The position numbers and the translations under genes were made by a program. Shown here one piece after another: positions 50,691 through 59,444 of a DNA stretch of 64,000 nucleotides. The stretch comes from Leifsonia sp040686855. Its GTDB lineage: Bacteria; Actinomycetota; Actinomycetes; Actinomycetales; Microbacteriaceae. The stretch's first letter is position 1; the number at the start of each line of letters is the position of its first letter. The notes under the pieces are model-generated. The model was not told the DNA's origin. It saw only the letters and a program-made list of their open reading frames with translations, and did not search any database. The stretch covers positions 1,313,088-1,377,087 of the forward strand of contig NZ_JBFBOG010000001.1 in assembly GCF_040686855.1 (NCBI RefSeq), read 5' to 3'.

Positions 50691-51952
50691 GCGCGCGCGA
50701 ACTGAGGCAGCAGCTCGCCGCCGGTCTCGAAGAGGCCGCGTTCGAGAGCGGTCACGAGATCCCATTGCTGCACCAGCGGATGCGCCAGCAGGGCCTTCCG
50801 GACCAGCCGGCGGTCGCCGGTCATGGCGGCGCGCGCGGCGATCCGCTCGTACGCGCTGACGTGCTGGATGAGACCGAGCAGTTCTGGTGCCACCGGTTCC
50901 TGAGGCAGCGGAGTCGCACCGGACGCATCCACCCGGCACAGCGTCTCGATCACGTCGTCGTCGGCCAGGCCCGCGATCAAGCCGTTGTTGCGCACGTTCA
51001 CGACGTGGTTGTCGCCGGTGCCCGCGACGAGCGACGCGAGCAGCGCCGTCGCCGCCTCGCTGTAGAAGGCGCCGCCCCGCGCCTCCAGCTGCGGCGGCTT
51101 GGTGTCGACCCGCGGATCCGCGTACAGCTGCAGGAGCTCTCGCTCCACGTCGGCGACGACGGTCGCGCGCGGCGTGCCCGCGTTCATCTCGGCGACCGTG
51201 GCGTCGTGCGCGTAGTAGTACTTCAGGTAGTACGACGGCAGCACACCCAGGTCGCGGATCAGCTCGCCGGGCACGCCCCCGCGCCGGCCGAGCTCGTCGG
51301 AGCGCTCCGCGATCATGCCGGGCAGCACATCCACGCCGTCCACCCGGATGTGGCGCACCCACGACAGGTGGTTCAGGCCGACCGGGTCGACCTCGACACG
51401 GTGCGGCTCGACGCCGTGCTCGCGCGCGATCCAACGCTGCACGCCGATCGCGAAGTTGCACAGACCGATGGCGTTGTGGCCGTCGTCGAGCAGCGCGCGG
51501 GTGTTGATGCCGACCGGGTTGGTGAAGTCGACGACCCACGCGCCGGGGTTGGCGCGCTCCCGTGCCTCGCGCGCGATGTCGAGCACGATCGGGACCGTGC
51601 GGAGCGCCTTGGCGAGGCCTCCCGCGCCCGTGGTCTCCTGACCGACGCAGCCGCAGGCGAGCGGGAACAGCTCATCCTGCAGCCGCGCCCGCTGGCCGCC
51701 GACGCGGAGCTGGATGAGGACCGCGTCCGCGCCTGCGATGGCCGCCGTGCGGTCGGTGGTCAGGGTCACCGGGACGTCCGCGCCCTGGCGGGCGAGCATC
51801 CGGCGCACCATGCCGCCGACGATCTCGAGGCGCGGGCCGTCGATGTCCATGAGCCACAGCTCGTCGACCGTGAGGCGTTCGCGCTCGTTCCACAGGCCCG
51901 AGACGAGCTCGGGCGTGTAGGTGGAGCCGGCGCCGATGACCGTGATCTTCAT
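50687..51952 (-). CDS. GH4 family glycosidase (6-phospho-alpha/beta-glucosidase-like)
   Basis: This 421-residue enzyme starts ITVIGAGSTYTPELVSGLW, the NAD-binding fold of GH4, and carries FTNPVGINTRAL, the metal-ligand Cys in GLCNFAIG, and GLNHLSW with the catalytic His. GH4 enzymes use NAD+ and a divalent metal to cleave glycosides by oxidation and elimination, usually of 6-phosphorylated sugars. The neighbouring BadF-type kinase could make the phosphorylated substrate. The ribosome site AAAGGA lies 8 bases before the ATG. Confidence 0.92.
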   Translation of the reverse strand: MKITVIGAGSTYTPELVSGLWNERERLTVDELWLMDIDGPRLEIVGGMVRRMLARQGADVPVTLTTDRTAAIAGADAVLIQLRVGGQRARLQDELFPLACGCVGQETTGAGGLAKALRTVPIVLDIAREARERANPGAWVVDFTNPVGINTRALLDDGHNAIGLCNFAIGVQRWIAREHGVEPHRVEVDPVGLNHLSWVRHIRVDGVDVLPGMIAERSDELGRRGGVPGELIRDLGVLPSYYLKYYYAHDATVAEMNAGTPRATVVADVERELLQLYADPRVDTKPPQLEARGGAFYSEAATALLASLVAGTGDNHVVNVRNNGLIAGLADDDVIETLCRVDASGATPLPQEPVAPELLGLIQHVSAYERIAARAAMTGDRRLVRKALLAHPLVQQWDLVTALERGLFETGGELLPQFARA

Positions 51953-51981
51953 CGCGGGTCCTTTCTGCGGGGGATGGGAGG

Positions 51982-52914
51982 TCAGCGGGATGCGGTGCGC
52001 GCGCGGAGCGCCCGCACGAGGCCGTCGACCGGGCGGAAGGCGAGCGGCGACGGGTCGAAGCCGCGTTCGCGCAGACCGTCGGAGACGGCGGCGAGGAAAC
52101 CGGGGTCGGAGAACAGGCCGCCGGCGAGGACGGCCGGGGTCCCGGGCGGGACGGGCGCCTCCGGTCCGAAGGCGCCGCGCGTCACCACGCCGGCGAGCAG
52201 CAGCGCCTCACCGGCCGCGCGCGCCATGAGCTCGCCGGCGACGACGTCCCCGTCGGCGGCCGCCTGCGCGACCGTCCGCGCAAGCGCACCGACCGCGTCC
52301 ATCGTCACGAGGCCGTCGCGGATGCCGCGTGCGAGCGCCACCGCATCCGACGCACCGGTCGCCGCGAGCAGCAGGGGCAGCAACTCCGTCGCCGGACCGC
52401 GCCCGTCCTCGGCGCGTGCGGCGGCGCGCACCGCCTCGCGGCCGAGAGCGTGCCCGCCGCCCCAGTCGCCACTCACCCAGCCCAGCGCGGGAACCGTCGC
52501 AAGCCCGCGCGGCCCGCGGGCGACGGCGTTGAGTCCCGCTCCGCAGACGATCGCGAGCGCGTCGCCCAAGCCGCCGCCCGCGTCCAGCACGGCGACGACG
52601 TCGCCCACCGCCTCGACCGCGGCGTTCGGGAAGGCCGCCGACAGCGCCTCGGCGTACACGACTTCGTCACCCGGGAAGTCGAGACCCGCCACGGCCGCCG
52701 TCACCTCGCCGACGAGCAGGCGGTCGACTCCGGCCTCGGCCAGCACCGTGGTGACGACGCTCGCAACCGCTTCGGGGCCGCCGCCGCTGCCGGGGCCGAT
52801 CGCCCGCGTCCGCTCGGCGAAGCCGCCCGCGGCGCGGTCGAGCACCACGACTTCCGTCTTGGAGTTGCCGCCGTCGATCGCGACGGCGAACGGCGGTTCG
52901 GCTCGGTCTGGCAT
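51982..52914 (-). CDS. BadF/BadG/BcrA-type kinase, N-acetylglucosamine kinase-like
   Basis: This 310-residue ASKHA-fold kinase starts AVAIDGGNSKTEVVVLD (phosphate 1 motif), has VCGAGLNAVARG (phosphate 2) and GWVSGDWGGGHALGREAV (adenosine-side loop), as in N-acetylglucosamine kinase-like proteins. It probably phosphorylates an amino-sugar or sugar released or imported by this locus. An operator-like palindrome lies 22 bases before the start. It is 29 bases upstream of GH4 and part of the same operon. Confidence 0.85.
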   Translation of the reverse strand: MPDRAEPPFAVAIDGGNSKTEVVVLDRAAGGFAERTRAIGPGSGGGPEAVASVVTTVLAEAGVDRLLVGEVTAAVAGLDFPGDEVVYAEALSAAFPNAAVEAVGDVVAVLDAGGGLGDALAIVCGAGLNAVARGPRGLATVPALGWVSGDWGGGHALGREAVRAAARAEDGRGPATELLPLLLAATGASDAVALARGIRDGLVTMDAVGALARTVAQAAADGDVVAGELMARAAGEALLLAGVVTRGAFGPEAPVPPGTPAVLAGGLFSDPGFLAAVSDGLRERGFDPSPLAFRPVDGLVRALRARTASR

Positions 52915-52935
52915 GGTGACATCCTGCCGCAGATA

Positions 52936-52949
52936 TGGGATCGTTTCCA
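52936..52949. promoter_or_regulatory. LacI-type operator, BadF-kinase copy
   Basis: TGGGATCGTTTCCA, read on the minus strand TGGAAACGATCCCA, matches TGGCAACGATGCCA in 12 of 14 bases. It is just before the kinase start, between it and the LacI gene. Confidence 0.6.
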
Positions 52950-52991
52950 CCCAGTCGCCTCAGGCAGTGGAGAACCGCCCGGGAGCCTGTT

Positions 52992-54026
52992 TCAGAGTGC
53001 GCGCGGGGCGGCCGTCGAGCCGCGCGGGAGCACCTGCGCCTCGAGCACCGTCGTCTGCGGCTCGGCAGCCGGATCCTTCAGCCGCTCCAGCAGGCGGTCG
53101 AGTGCGGTCTCCCCCAGGGACACCGCATCCTGCGCGACGGCCGTGATGCCGGGGCTGACCATGCTCATCCACTCGGAGTCGTCGAACGACACCACGCTGA
53201 CGTCTTCCGGGATGCGCAGCCCGAGGTCGTTGGTGGCACGCCAGACGCCCTCCGCGAGCAGGTTGTTGGCGGCGAAGATCGCGGTCGGGTGGTCGCGGCG
53301 GGCGAGGATGTCGATGGCCGACTTGCGGGCGCCGTCCGCGTCCCAGCCCGTCGAGATGACGAGGGACGGGTCGGCCTCGATGCCGGAACCCTCCAGCGAG
53401 CTGCGGTAGCCCGCGGCGCGCTCGCCACCGGTGGTCCACGTCGTCTCGTCGATGAAGAGGGCGATGCGGCGGTGGCCGAGGTCGATGAGGTGGTCCGTCA
53501 TCCGCTTGGCCACGCCCGCGTTGTCGATGATGACGGCGTCGCAGCGCCCGGCCGAGAACTGACGGTCGGCCTCGATGACGGGGATGTGCTGGCGCACGAG
53601 GTAGTCGGAGACATCGCCGGAGAGGGGAGTGACGATCACGCCGGCGACGCGGGTGGCGACGAAGGCGCGCGCCGCATCCATCTCGGCCTCGGTCGAGCCC
53701 TGATCGTCGACGAGCATCATCGTGTAGCCCTCGCGGCGGGCGCGGGCGGCGATGCCGGCGGCGAGATCCGCGTAGAAGGCGTTGCGCAGGTCGGAGACCA
53801 GGACGCCGATCGTGCGGCTGTCCTGCTTGCGGAGGCTACGGGCCATGGCGTGCGGCACGTAGCCGAGGGATTCCGCGGCGGCGAGCACGCGCTCCCTCAC
53901 TCCTGCGGCGACGTATCCCTCACCGCTCAGGGCGCGTGACGTCGTCGACTGCGACACCCCCGCCGCCAGGGCGACGTCCTTCAGCGTCGCGCGGCGTGGA
54001 GCCCCCTCCGCATCGTTCCCGATCAT
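52992..54026 (-). CDS. LacI-family regulator of the GH4/ABC locus
   Basis: This 344-residue regulator has a helix-turn-helix LKDVALAAGVSQSTTSRAL (residues 15-33), a hinge with YVPHAMARSLR, and the usual periplasmic-binding effector domain (TIGVLVSDLRNAFYADLAAGI). It is divergent from the permease genes, and four related palindromes with TGGNAACGNTNCCA lie at the locus promoters, which supports one regulon. It probably represses transport and breakdown until sugar binds. Confidence 0.92.
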   Translation of the reverse strand: MIGNDAEGAPRRATLKDVALAAGVSQSTTSRALSGEGYVAAGVRERVLAAAESLGYVPHAMARSLRKQDSRTIGVLVSDLRNAFYADLAAGIAARARREGYTMMLVDDQGSTEAEMDAARAFVATRVAGVIVTPLSGDVSDYLVRQHIPVIEADRQFSAGRCDAVIIDNAGVAKRMTDHLIDLGHRRIALFIDETTWTTGGERAAGYRSSLEGSGIEADPSLVISTGWDADGARKSAIDILARRDHPTAIFAANNLLAEGVWRATNDLGLRIPEDVSVVSFDDSEWMSMVSPGITAVAQDAVSLGETALDRLLERLKDPAAEPQTTVLEAQVLPRGSTAAPRAL

Positions 54027-54276
54027 CGCACCTCTCCCCCGGGCGCCGGAGCGCCGGACGCCCGGCGAAGTCCACCATAACGGTCGAGGCGTCGTCCCGG
54101 CGCGCCGGAGGCCCGGTGACGCTGCCCCCTTCCGGGTGTACCGTGCGCCGCAACAGGCAGAACCCCCGCCGGCACGCCCGCTGCCAGTGACCGGTCCGCA
54201 TCGCGAGAGGCCGCCGCCCGGGAAAGCCCTGGGCGCGGTTGCACCGTCCGCTCACGAGGACTTATAGTCGCTGCTA

Positions 54277-54294
54277 TGTGGTAACGATGCCACA
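54277..54294. promoter_or_regulatory. LacI-type operator between LacI and permease genes
   Basis: TGTGGTAACGATGCCACA is a palindrome with a CG core in the divergent region and is the best match to the shared operator. It would regulate the permease operon and perhaps LacI itself. No other sites are evident in the 308-base gap apart from the leader ORF. Confidence 0.7.
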
Positions 54295-54334
54295 CCGCGC
54301 CGACGGTGGCGGGGGACGGATCGAAAGGGTGGCG

Positions 54335-54379
54335 ATGAGGATCACCGAGCTCGATGACGCGACACGGGGAGGCCGCTGA
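54335..54379 (+). CDS. Possible 14-residue leader peptide before the permease gene
   Basis: An ATG with AAAGGGTGG upstream opens a 14-codon frame ending in TGA that overlaps the permease start (TGATG). It would couple translation of the permease gene. No attenuator hairpin is visible, so it may be a simple coupling ORF. Confidence 0.35.
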   Translation: MRITELDDATRGGR

Positions 54380-55344
54380 TGGCCGTCCTCACTGACGCGT
54401 CTGGCGGCAAGACCCGCACGGGTGGCCGCAAGCCGGAGAAGCGGGCCAAGAAGTACAACAAGCGCGAGGCGATCGCGGGCTACCTCTTCATCAGCCCGTG
54501 GATCATCGGGTTCCTGGTGTTCACGCTCGGCGCGATGCTGTACAGCCTCTTCATCTCGTTCAGCAACTACAACCTGGCGACGAACAGCGCGAGCCCCGCC
54601 GGCGTCGACAACTACGCCGAGCTGTTCAACGACCCGAAGGTCGCGCTCTCGCTGGGCAACACGCTCTTCTACGCGGTGATGGCCGTGCCGCTGGAGATCA
54701 TCTTCGCGCTCCTCCTGGCCCTCCTGCTCAACTGGGTGGGGCGCGGGGCCGGTGTGTTCCGCACCCTGTACTACCTGCCGAAGATGACCCCGGCGGTCGC
54801 CACCGCCTCCATCTTCCTGCTGCTGCTGAACGGCAACACGGGCGCGATCAACCGCTTCCTCGCTTTGTTCGGCATCGAGGGCCCCCAGTGGCTCATCGAT
54901 CCCAACTGGGTCAAGCCGTCGATCGTACTGATGACCCTGTGGGGCGTCAGCGGCACGATGGTGATCTTCCTGGCCGCGCTCAAGAACGTTCCGCAGGACC
55001 TCTACGAGGTGGCCTCGCTGGATGGAGCGGGCGCCTTCCGCAAGTTCTTCACCATCACCATCCCGATGATCTCCCCGGCGATCTTCTTCAACGTGGTCGT
55101 TCTCACGATCGCGGCGTTGCAGGTGTTCGACCAGGCCTATCTGCTGTTCTGGCGAGATCAGACGAACGCGTCGCCCGACTCATCCCTGTTCTACGGCGTC
55201 TATCTGTTCCAGCAGGCCTTCCGCCAGTTCAACTTCGGCTTCGCCGCGGCGATGGCGTGGCTGCTGTTCGTGATCATCCTGCTGATCACCCTGGTCCAGG
55301 TGAAGGTCAGCAACCGCCTCGTCTATTACGAAGGAGACAAGTGA
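54379..55344 (+). CDS. ABC sugar transporter permease, MalF type
   Basis: This 321-residue permease has six helices after a basic N-terminal tail (KPEKRAKKYNKREAI). The EAA-type motif reads DLYEVASLDGAGAFRKFF...TIP near residue 213. It is translated with the next permease through a TGATG overlap. An operator palindrome lies about 85 bases upstream. It pairs with the second permease and, probably, with the binding protein at 58,074. Confidence 0.9.
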   Translation: MAVLTDASGGKTRTGGRKPEKRAKKYNKREAIAGYLFISPWIIGFLVFTLGAMLYSLFISFSNYNLATNSASPAGVDNYAELFNDPKVALSLGNTLFYAVMAVPLEIIFALLLALLLNWVGRGAGVFRTLYYLPKMTPAVATASIFLLLLNGNTGAINRFLALFGIEGPQWLIDPNWVKPSIVLMTLWGVSGTMVIFLAALKNVPQDLYEVASLDGAGAFRKFFTITIPMISPAIFFNVVVLTIAALQVFDQAYLLFWRDQTNASPDSSLFYGVYLFQQAFRQFNFGFAAAMAWLLFVIILLITLVQVKVSNRLVYYEGDK

Positions 55345-56312
55345 TGTCGTCCGCGACCCAGTCCGCACCGGCCGCGGCACCGCTCGCCTCCGAGCTGCAG
55401 AACGCGCAGGCCCAGACCGGCAAGACGTCCAACAAGGGCGACAAGCCCACCGGCAGCCGCTGGTACAAGCCCAAGTCGATCATCGCGAAGACCCTGCTGT
55501 GGATCGTCGCGATCGGCTTCGCACTGCTGTTCCTCTACCCCTTCGCCTGGCTGCTCGCGGCGAGCCTCAAGCCGCGGCAGGAGGTGTTCGACAACTCGCT
55601 GTGGCCCAAGACCTTCACACCGCAGAACTACGTCGAGGTGTGGAACCAGCTGCCGCTGCTGTCGTGGATCGGCAACAGCGTCGTCATCGCGATCCTGGCC
55701 GCGGGCCTGGTGGCGATCTCGAGCTCGATCGTCGCGTTCGGCTTCGCCTACTTCAAGTTCCCGGGGCGGACGCTGCTGTTCGGCCTGGTGCTGGCGACGA
55801 TGATGCTGCCCGGTGCCGTCACGATGGTCCCCCAGTACCTCATCTGGAAGAACCTCGGGCTGATCGGCACGTGGATCCCGCTGTTCGGCATGAACCTGTT
55901 CGGCTCGGCGTTCTACATCTTCTTGCAGCGGCAGTTCTTCATGGGGCTCCCGCGTGAGCTGTTCGAGGCCGCGCGCCTCGACGGAGCCAGCTACTGGAGG
56001 CTGTTCACCCGGATCGCGATGCCGCTCAGCATCCCGTCGTTCATCATCATCTTCCTGTTCGAGTTCCAGGCCAGCTGGAACAACCTGCAGGCGGCGCTGA
56101 TCTACCTGAACGCGGGAGGCGTCGAGGGCTTCACCGTGCCGCTCGGCATCTCGTACGCGATGACCACGTTCAGCCCGACCAACGGCGGGCACGGCGACTA
56201 CCAGTTCGTGATGGTGGCGGCTCTCATCGTGACGCTGCCGATGCTGCTGCTGTTCGGCTTCGGCCAGCGGTACTTCATCGAGGGAGTGGCGACGCAGGGC
56301 CGCAAGGGCTGA
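55344..56312 (+). CDS. ABC sugar transporter permease, MalG type
   Basis: This 322-residue permease has a long disordered Ala/Gln/Lys tail (about 45 residues), then six helices with ELFEAARLDGASYWRLFTRIAMP as the EAA loop. It forms the second channel subunit with the MalF-type protein. No ATPase gene is present. It ends at a hairpin terminator, so the exporter gene that follows has its own promoter. Confidence 0.9.
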   Translation: MSSATQSAPAAAPLASELQNAQAQTGKTSNKGDKPTGSRWYKPKSIIAKTLLWIVAIGFALLFLYPFAWLLAASLKPRQEVFDNSLWPKTFTPQNYVEVWNQLPLLSWIGNSVVIAILAAGLVAISSSIVAFGFAYFKFPGRTLLFGLVLATMMLPGAVTMVPQYLIWKNLGLIGTWIPLFGMNLFGSAFYIFLQRQFFMGLPRELFEAARLDGASYWRLFTRIAMPLSIPSFIIIFLFEFQASWNNLQAALIYLNAGGVEGFTVPLGISYAMTTFSPTNGGHGDYQFVMVAALIVTLPMLLLFGFGQRYFIEGVATQGRKG

Positions 56313-56327
56313 ATCCCATCCCGTTCG

Positions 56328-56360
56328 CCGGGCGCGTTGGACATGGTCCATCGCGCCCGG
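56328..56360 (+). terminator. Hairpin after the permease operon
   Basis: CCGGGCGCG pairs with CGCGCCCGG around an inner TGGAC/GTCCA stem, 15 bases after the stop codon. The pairing is complete over 9 bp plus 5 inner pairs. TAACGTTTAA follows. Confidence 0.7.
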
Positions 56361-56445
56361 TAACGTTTAACCCCCCTAGCGACGATTTCCGGATCGAGCC
56401 GGCGGGTGGGAGGACCACCTGTTCCGGATTCGAAAGGCCCACGTC

Positions 56446-57708
56446 GTGACCTCCACTCCCTCTCCGTCGTTGTTCGCATCCCGCGACTTCCGGCTGCTGT
56501 TAGCCGGCCAGACGACTAGTCAGCTCGGCGCGCAGATCGCCGGTGTCGCCCTGCCGCTCCTCGCGGTGGTGACCCTGCACGCGACCCCGTTCGAGGTCGG
56601 GATGCTCGGTGCAGCCTCCACGATCGCGTTCGCCCTGCTGGGGCTGCCCGCCGGCGCGTGGATCGACCGCGTGCGCCGGCGACCCGTTCTCGTCGCGAGC
56701 GACGTGGTCCGCGCCCTGCTGCTGGCGACCATCCCCCTCGCGGCGCTGCTCGGGGTGCTGTCGATGTGGCAGCTGCTCCTCGTCTCGCTGCTGACCGGGG
56801 TGGCGCGAGTGTTCTTCGATGTCGGCTACCGCAGCTACCTGCCGGCGGTGATCGGGCGGGACAAGGTGCTCGCGGGCAACTCCTCGCTCGAGTTCGTGCG
56901 CGCCTCCGGTCAGGTCGCGGGTCCGGCGCTCGGCGGTGTGCTGGTGTCGCTGATCGGCGCGGCGGCGGTGCTGCTGGTGCAGGCAGGTACCTTCGCGGTG
57001 TCGGCGCTGTGCCTGATGGGCATCCGGGCGCGGGAGGAGGCTCCGGCTCCCGCTGCCGGATCCCGCCGCATGCGGGTCGAGATCGCCGAAGGGCTCGCCT
57101 TCGTGTTCCGCACGCGCGTGCTGCGGGCGACCGCAGTGGCGAGTGCGCTGAGCAACTTCTCGTTCGCGATCGCCTCAGCAGTCAACATGGTCTTCCTGTC
57201 GCGGACCCTCGACCTCTCGCCTGCCCTGATCGGCATCGTCATCGCGGTCGGGTCGGTCACCGTGATGGTCGGCGCGGCGTTCACGACCCGCCTGTCGCGC
57301 GCGGTGGGCTCGGTGCGCATCGTGTGGCTGTCGCTGGCCGTGACGGCGCCCCTCTCCCTGCTGGGAGCCTTCGCGCAGCCGGGATGGTGGACGCTGCTGA
57401 TCGTCCTCGGCATCGCGGCGGGCGAGTTCGGCCAGATCGTGTACGCGATCACGCAGGTGAGCGTGCGGCAGCAGGTGTGCCCCGACCGCATCCTGGGCCG
57501 CGTGAATGCGACGATGCAGGTGGTCGTGATGGGGCTGTTCCCGGTCGGAGCGCTCATCGGCGGCATCCTGGGCGACGTCATCGGTGCGCGCTGGACGCTG
57601 ATCGTGGCCGGCGCGCTGCTGCTCGCGTGCCCCGTGGTGCTCTGGGCGGCGCTCCGTGGCGTCCGCGAGGTCTCCGACCTCCCCGAGGCCGTCGCCGCAC
57701 CCGCGTGA
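56446..57708 (+). CDS. MFS exporter (EntS/MefA-like)
   Basis: This 420-residue protein has twelve helices, starting SLFASRDFRLLLAGQTTSQLGAQIAGVALPLLAV, the pattern of MFS drug or siderophore exporters, with GAWIDRVRRRPVL as motif A and RVFFDVGYRSYLPAVIGRD after helix 4. Substrates are not readable. It sits between the permease genes and the binding protein of one transport locus but has no operator, so it is likely unrelated to sugar uptake. Confidence 0.88.
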   Translation: MTSTPSPSLFASRDFRLLLAGQTTSQLGAQIAGVALPLLAVVTLHATPFEVGMLGAASTIAFALLGLPAGAWIDRVRRRPVLVASDVVRALLLATIPLAALLGVLSMWQLLLVSLLTGVARVFFDVGYRSYLPAVIGRDKVLAGNSSLEFVRASGQVAGPALGGVLVSLIGAAAVLLVQAGTFAVSALCLMGIRAREEAPAPAAGSRRMRVEIAEGLAFVFRTRVLRATAVASALSNFSFAIASAVNMVFLSRTLDLSPALIGIVIAVGSVTVMVGAAFTTRLSRAVGSVRIVWLSLAVTAPLSLLGAFAQPGWWTLLIVLGIAAGEFGQIVYAITQVSVRQQVCPDRILGRVNATMQVVVMGLFPVGALIGGILGDVIGARWTLIVAGALLLACPVVLWAALRGVREVSDLPEAVAAPA

Positions 57709-57835
57709 AGTGCACGTAATCGCGGAGCCCGACGGCGTGTCGACCGCAACTACCTGCACCTCGACGACCGGCGACCACCACCCGAGTGGTGAGTGGATGC
57801 GGCCATCCGTGGCGAGTGGCGACATCTGCTCACCA
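57708..57835. repeat. 128-bp direct repeat, copy 1
   Basis: This copy shares about 128 bases with copy 2 at exactly 171 bases spacing. The first 50 bases (57710-57759) form the hairpin repeat (arms GTGCACGTAATCGCGG and CCGCAACTACCTGCAC around CGGCGTGTCGA). The second part holds a CACCACCCGAGTGGTG palindrome (57776-57791) and GATGCGGCCATC. Confidence 0.85.
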
Positions 57836-57878
57836 TTCGACCGGGGCCACGGGCGGAGGGCGGCCGCGTAGAAGGGCG

Positions 57879-58006
57879 AAGTGCACGTAGGTGCGGTGCC
57901 TGCCGGCGTGTCGACCGCAACTACCTGCACCTCGACGACCCGCGACCACCACCCGAGTGGTGAGCGGATGCGGCCATCCGTGTCGAGTGGCGACATCTGC
58001 TCACCA
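57879..58006. repeat. 128-bp direct repeat, copy 2
   Basis: This copy differs from copy 1 mainly in the left hairpin arm (GTGCACGTAGGTGCGG) and the loop. The shared core CGGCGTGTCGACCGCAACTA also occurs at 3647-3698. A 43-base spacer separates the copies. They fill the gap between the convergent MFS and binding-protein genes. Confidence 0.85.
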
Positions 58007-58032
58007 CTGGACTTCACGCTCGGCACGCGGAA

Positions 58033-58060
58033 GGGGCGGCCTCCGGAAGGAGGCCGCCCC
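58033..58060 (-). terminator. Perfect hairpin terminator for the binding-protein gene
   Basis: GGGGCGGCCTCC and GGAGGCCGCCCC make a perfect 12-bp stem with a GGAA loop, 13 bases after the stop of the binding-protein gene on its strand. It is flanked by TT and is a convincing intrinsic terminator for that gene. Confidence 0.85.
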
Positions 58061-58073
58061 TGGGGAGAGCGGG

Positions 58074-59444
58074 TTACTTGCTGCTCTTGGTGGACTGGTC
58101 GTAGGCCTTCATGGCCGCCGTCTGCGCGTCCTTCAGGGCCTGGCTGGCCGACGCCTGACCCAGGAGGTACTTCTGGATCGCGTTCTGCAGCTCGGTCTGG
58201 ATCTGCTGGCCGGCGGGCGAGGCACCGAACGACTTGCCGTTGCCGACGACGTCGTAGTAGGTCGAGATGGCCTTGTCGAAGCCCTCGTTGCCGGACGGCT
58301 TCACGTACTTCTCACGGAGCGTCTTGTCGGCCTCCGGCGAACCGGTGAAGAGGCCGGTGTTGATCGCACCGGGGGTCTTCTCGATCGTCTTGGCGCGGGC
58401 CGCACCCGCAGCCTCCCAGGCGCCCTCGCTGGTCAGCGCGAGAGCCCAGGCGCACGCGGCGTCCTTGTTCTTGGCGCCGGTCGGGATGACGAACGACGTG
58501 CCCGAGGCGACGGTGAACGGCTGGCCGCTGCTGTCCTTGAACGGAACGGCGCCGATCTCCACCTTGTCGACGAACGGGGTCAGCACGTTGACGTACCACT
58601 GGGCGTTGACCTCAGCGCCGACCTGGTCCTTCACGTACTGGTTGTTCTCGCCGAAGAAGTCGAAGGAGTCGGTGAAGCTCTTCATCTTCGCGTAGCCGCC
58701 CTGAGCGTCCGCGATCTGCTTCAGGACCTCCAGGCCCTTCTCGTTCTTCGGGTCGTCGAGCGTCGGCTTGCCGTCGGAGCCGATGACCTGGCCGCCATTG
58801 GCGAGGAGCCACAGACCGGCCTGGCCGGAGGCCTGCGGGTCGAAGCCGAGGACGCTCGGGTTGCCGCCCGAGGCCTTGTACATCTTCTTGATGGCGGCGA
58901 CGAGCTGGTCCGGCTTGGACGTGTCGATGTCGGCGTCGGTGACCCCGGCCGCCTTCATGACGCGCTCGTTGGTGATGATCGCCGGCGGCTGGTAGAACTG
59001 CGGCACCGCGTAGATCTTGCTCTTGTAGGTGATGTCGTCGACGACCGAGCCGTAGTACTGCTTCTGCGGGTCGACGCTGTGCACCGAGTAGCACTGGTCG
59101 AGCGGCTGGATGAGGCCCTGCGCCGCGTACGTCGCGACGAACTGGCGGTCCATCTGCACGACGTCCGGCACATTGCCGCCGGCGACGCGGGTGGTGAACT
59201 TCTGCGCGTCGAACGGGGTCTGGTCGATCTTGATCGTGACGCCCTTGAGCTGGTCCTTGGCGTAGTCGATGCGGGAGGTGCCGACCTCGTCCGCGTTGTC
59301 GAAGCCCCAGGCGTTCAGGCTGCCCTTGGCGTCCTTGGAGAAGTCCCCGCCGGAGGAGCTGCCGCCGCTGGAGCTGCACCCCGCGAGGAGCGCCACCGAC
59401 GCGGTGATTGCCATCGCGGCGAGGGCGGTGTGCCTCTTGTTCAT
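58074..59444 (-). CDS. Extracellular sugar-binding lipoprotein of ABC transporter
   Basis: This 456-residue solute-binding protein has a basic signal and lipobox (LLAGC, Cys23), a Ser/Gly linker, and the family 1 fold with FTTRVAGGNVPDVVQMDRQFVATYAAQGLIQPLD and YAVPQFYQPPAIITNERVMKAAGV. Trp-rich sugar-stacking segments are visible. It is the likely partner of the two permeases at 54,379-56,312, although it lies on the opposite strand beyond an MFS gene. Two operator-like palindromes lie upstream. The intergenic region to 59,905 has no other gene. Confidence 0.9.
   Translation of the reverse strand: MNKRHTALAAMAITASVALLAGCSSSGGSSSGGDFSKDAKGSLNAWGFDNADEVGTSRIDYAKDQLKGVTIKIDQTPFDAQKFTTRVAGGNVPDVVQMDRQFVATYAAQGLIQPLDQCYSVHSVDPQKQYYGSVVDDITYKSKIYAVPQFYQPPAIITNERVMKAAGVTDADIDTSKPDQLVAAIKKMYKASGGNPSVLGFDPQASGQAGLWLLANGGQVIGSDGKPTLDDPKNEKGLEVLKQIADAQGGYAKMKSFTDSFDFFGENNQYVKDQVGAEVNAQWYVNVLTPFVDKVEIGAVPFKDSSGQPFTVASGTSFVIPTGAKNKDAACAWALALTSEGAWEAAGAARAKTIEKTPGAINTGLFTGSPEADKTLREKYVKPSGNEGFDKAISTYYDVVGNGKSFGASPAGQQIQTELQNAIQKYLLGQASASQALKDAQTAAMKAYDQSTKSSK

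Noticed and set aside
57708..58006. Insertion sequence remnant
   Set aside because: No transposase frame, terminal inverted repeats or target duplications; the units are short structured repeats.
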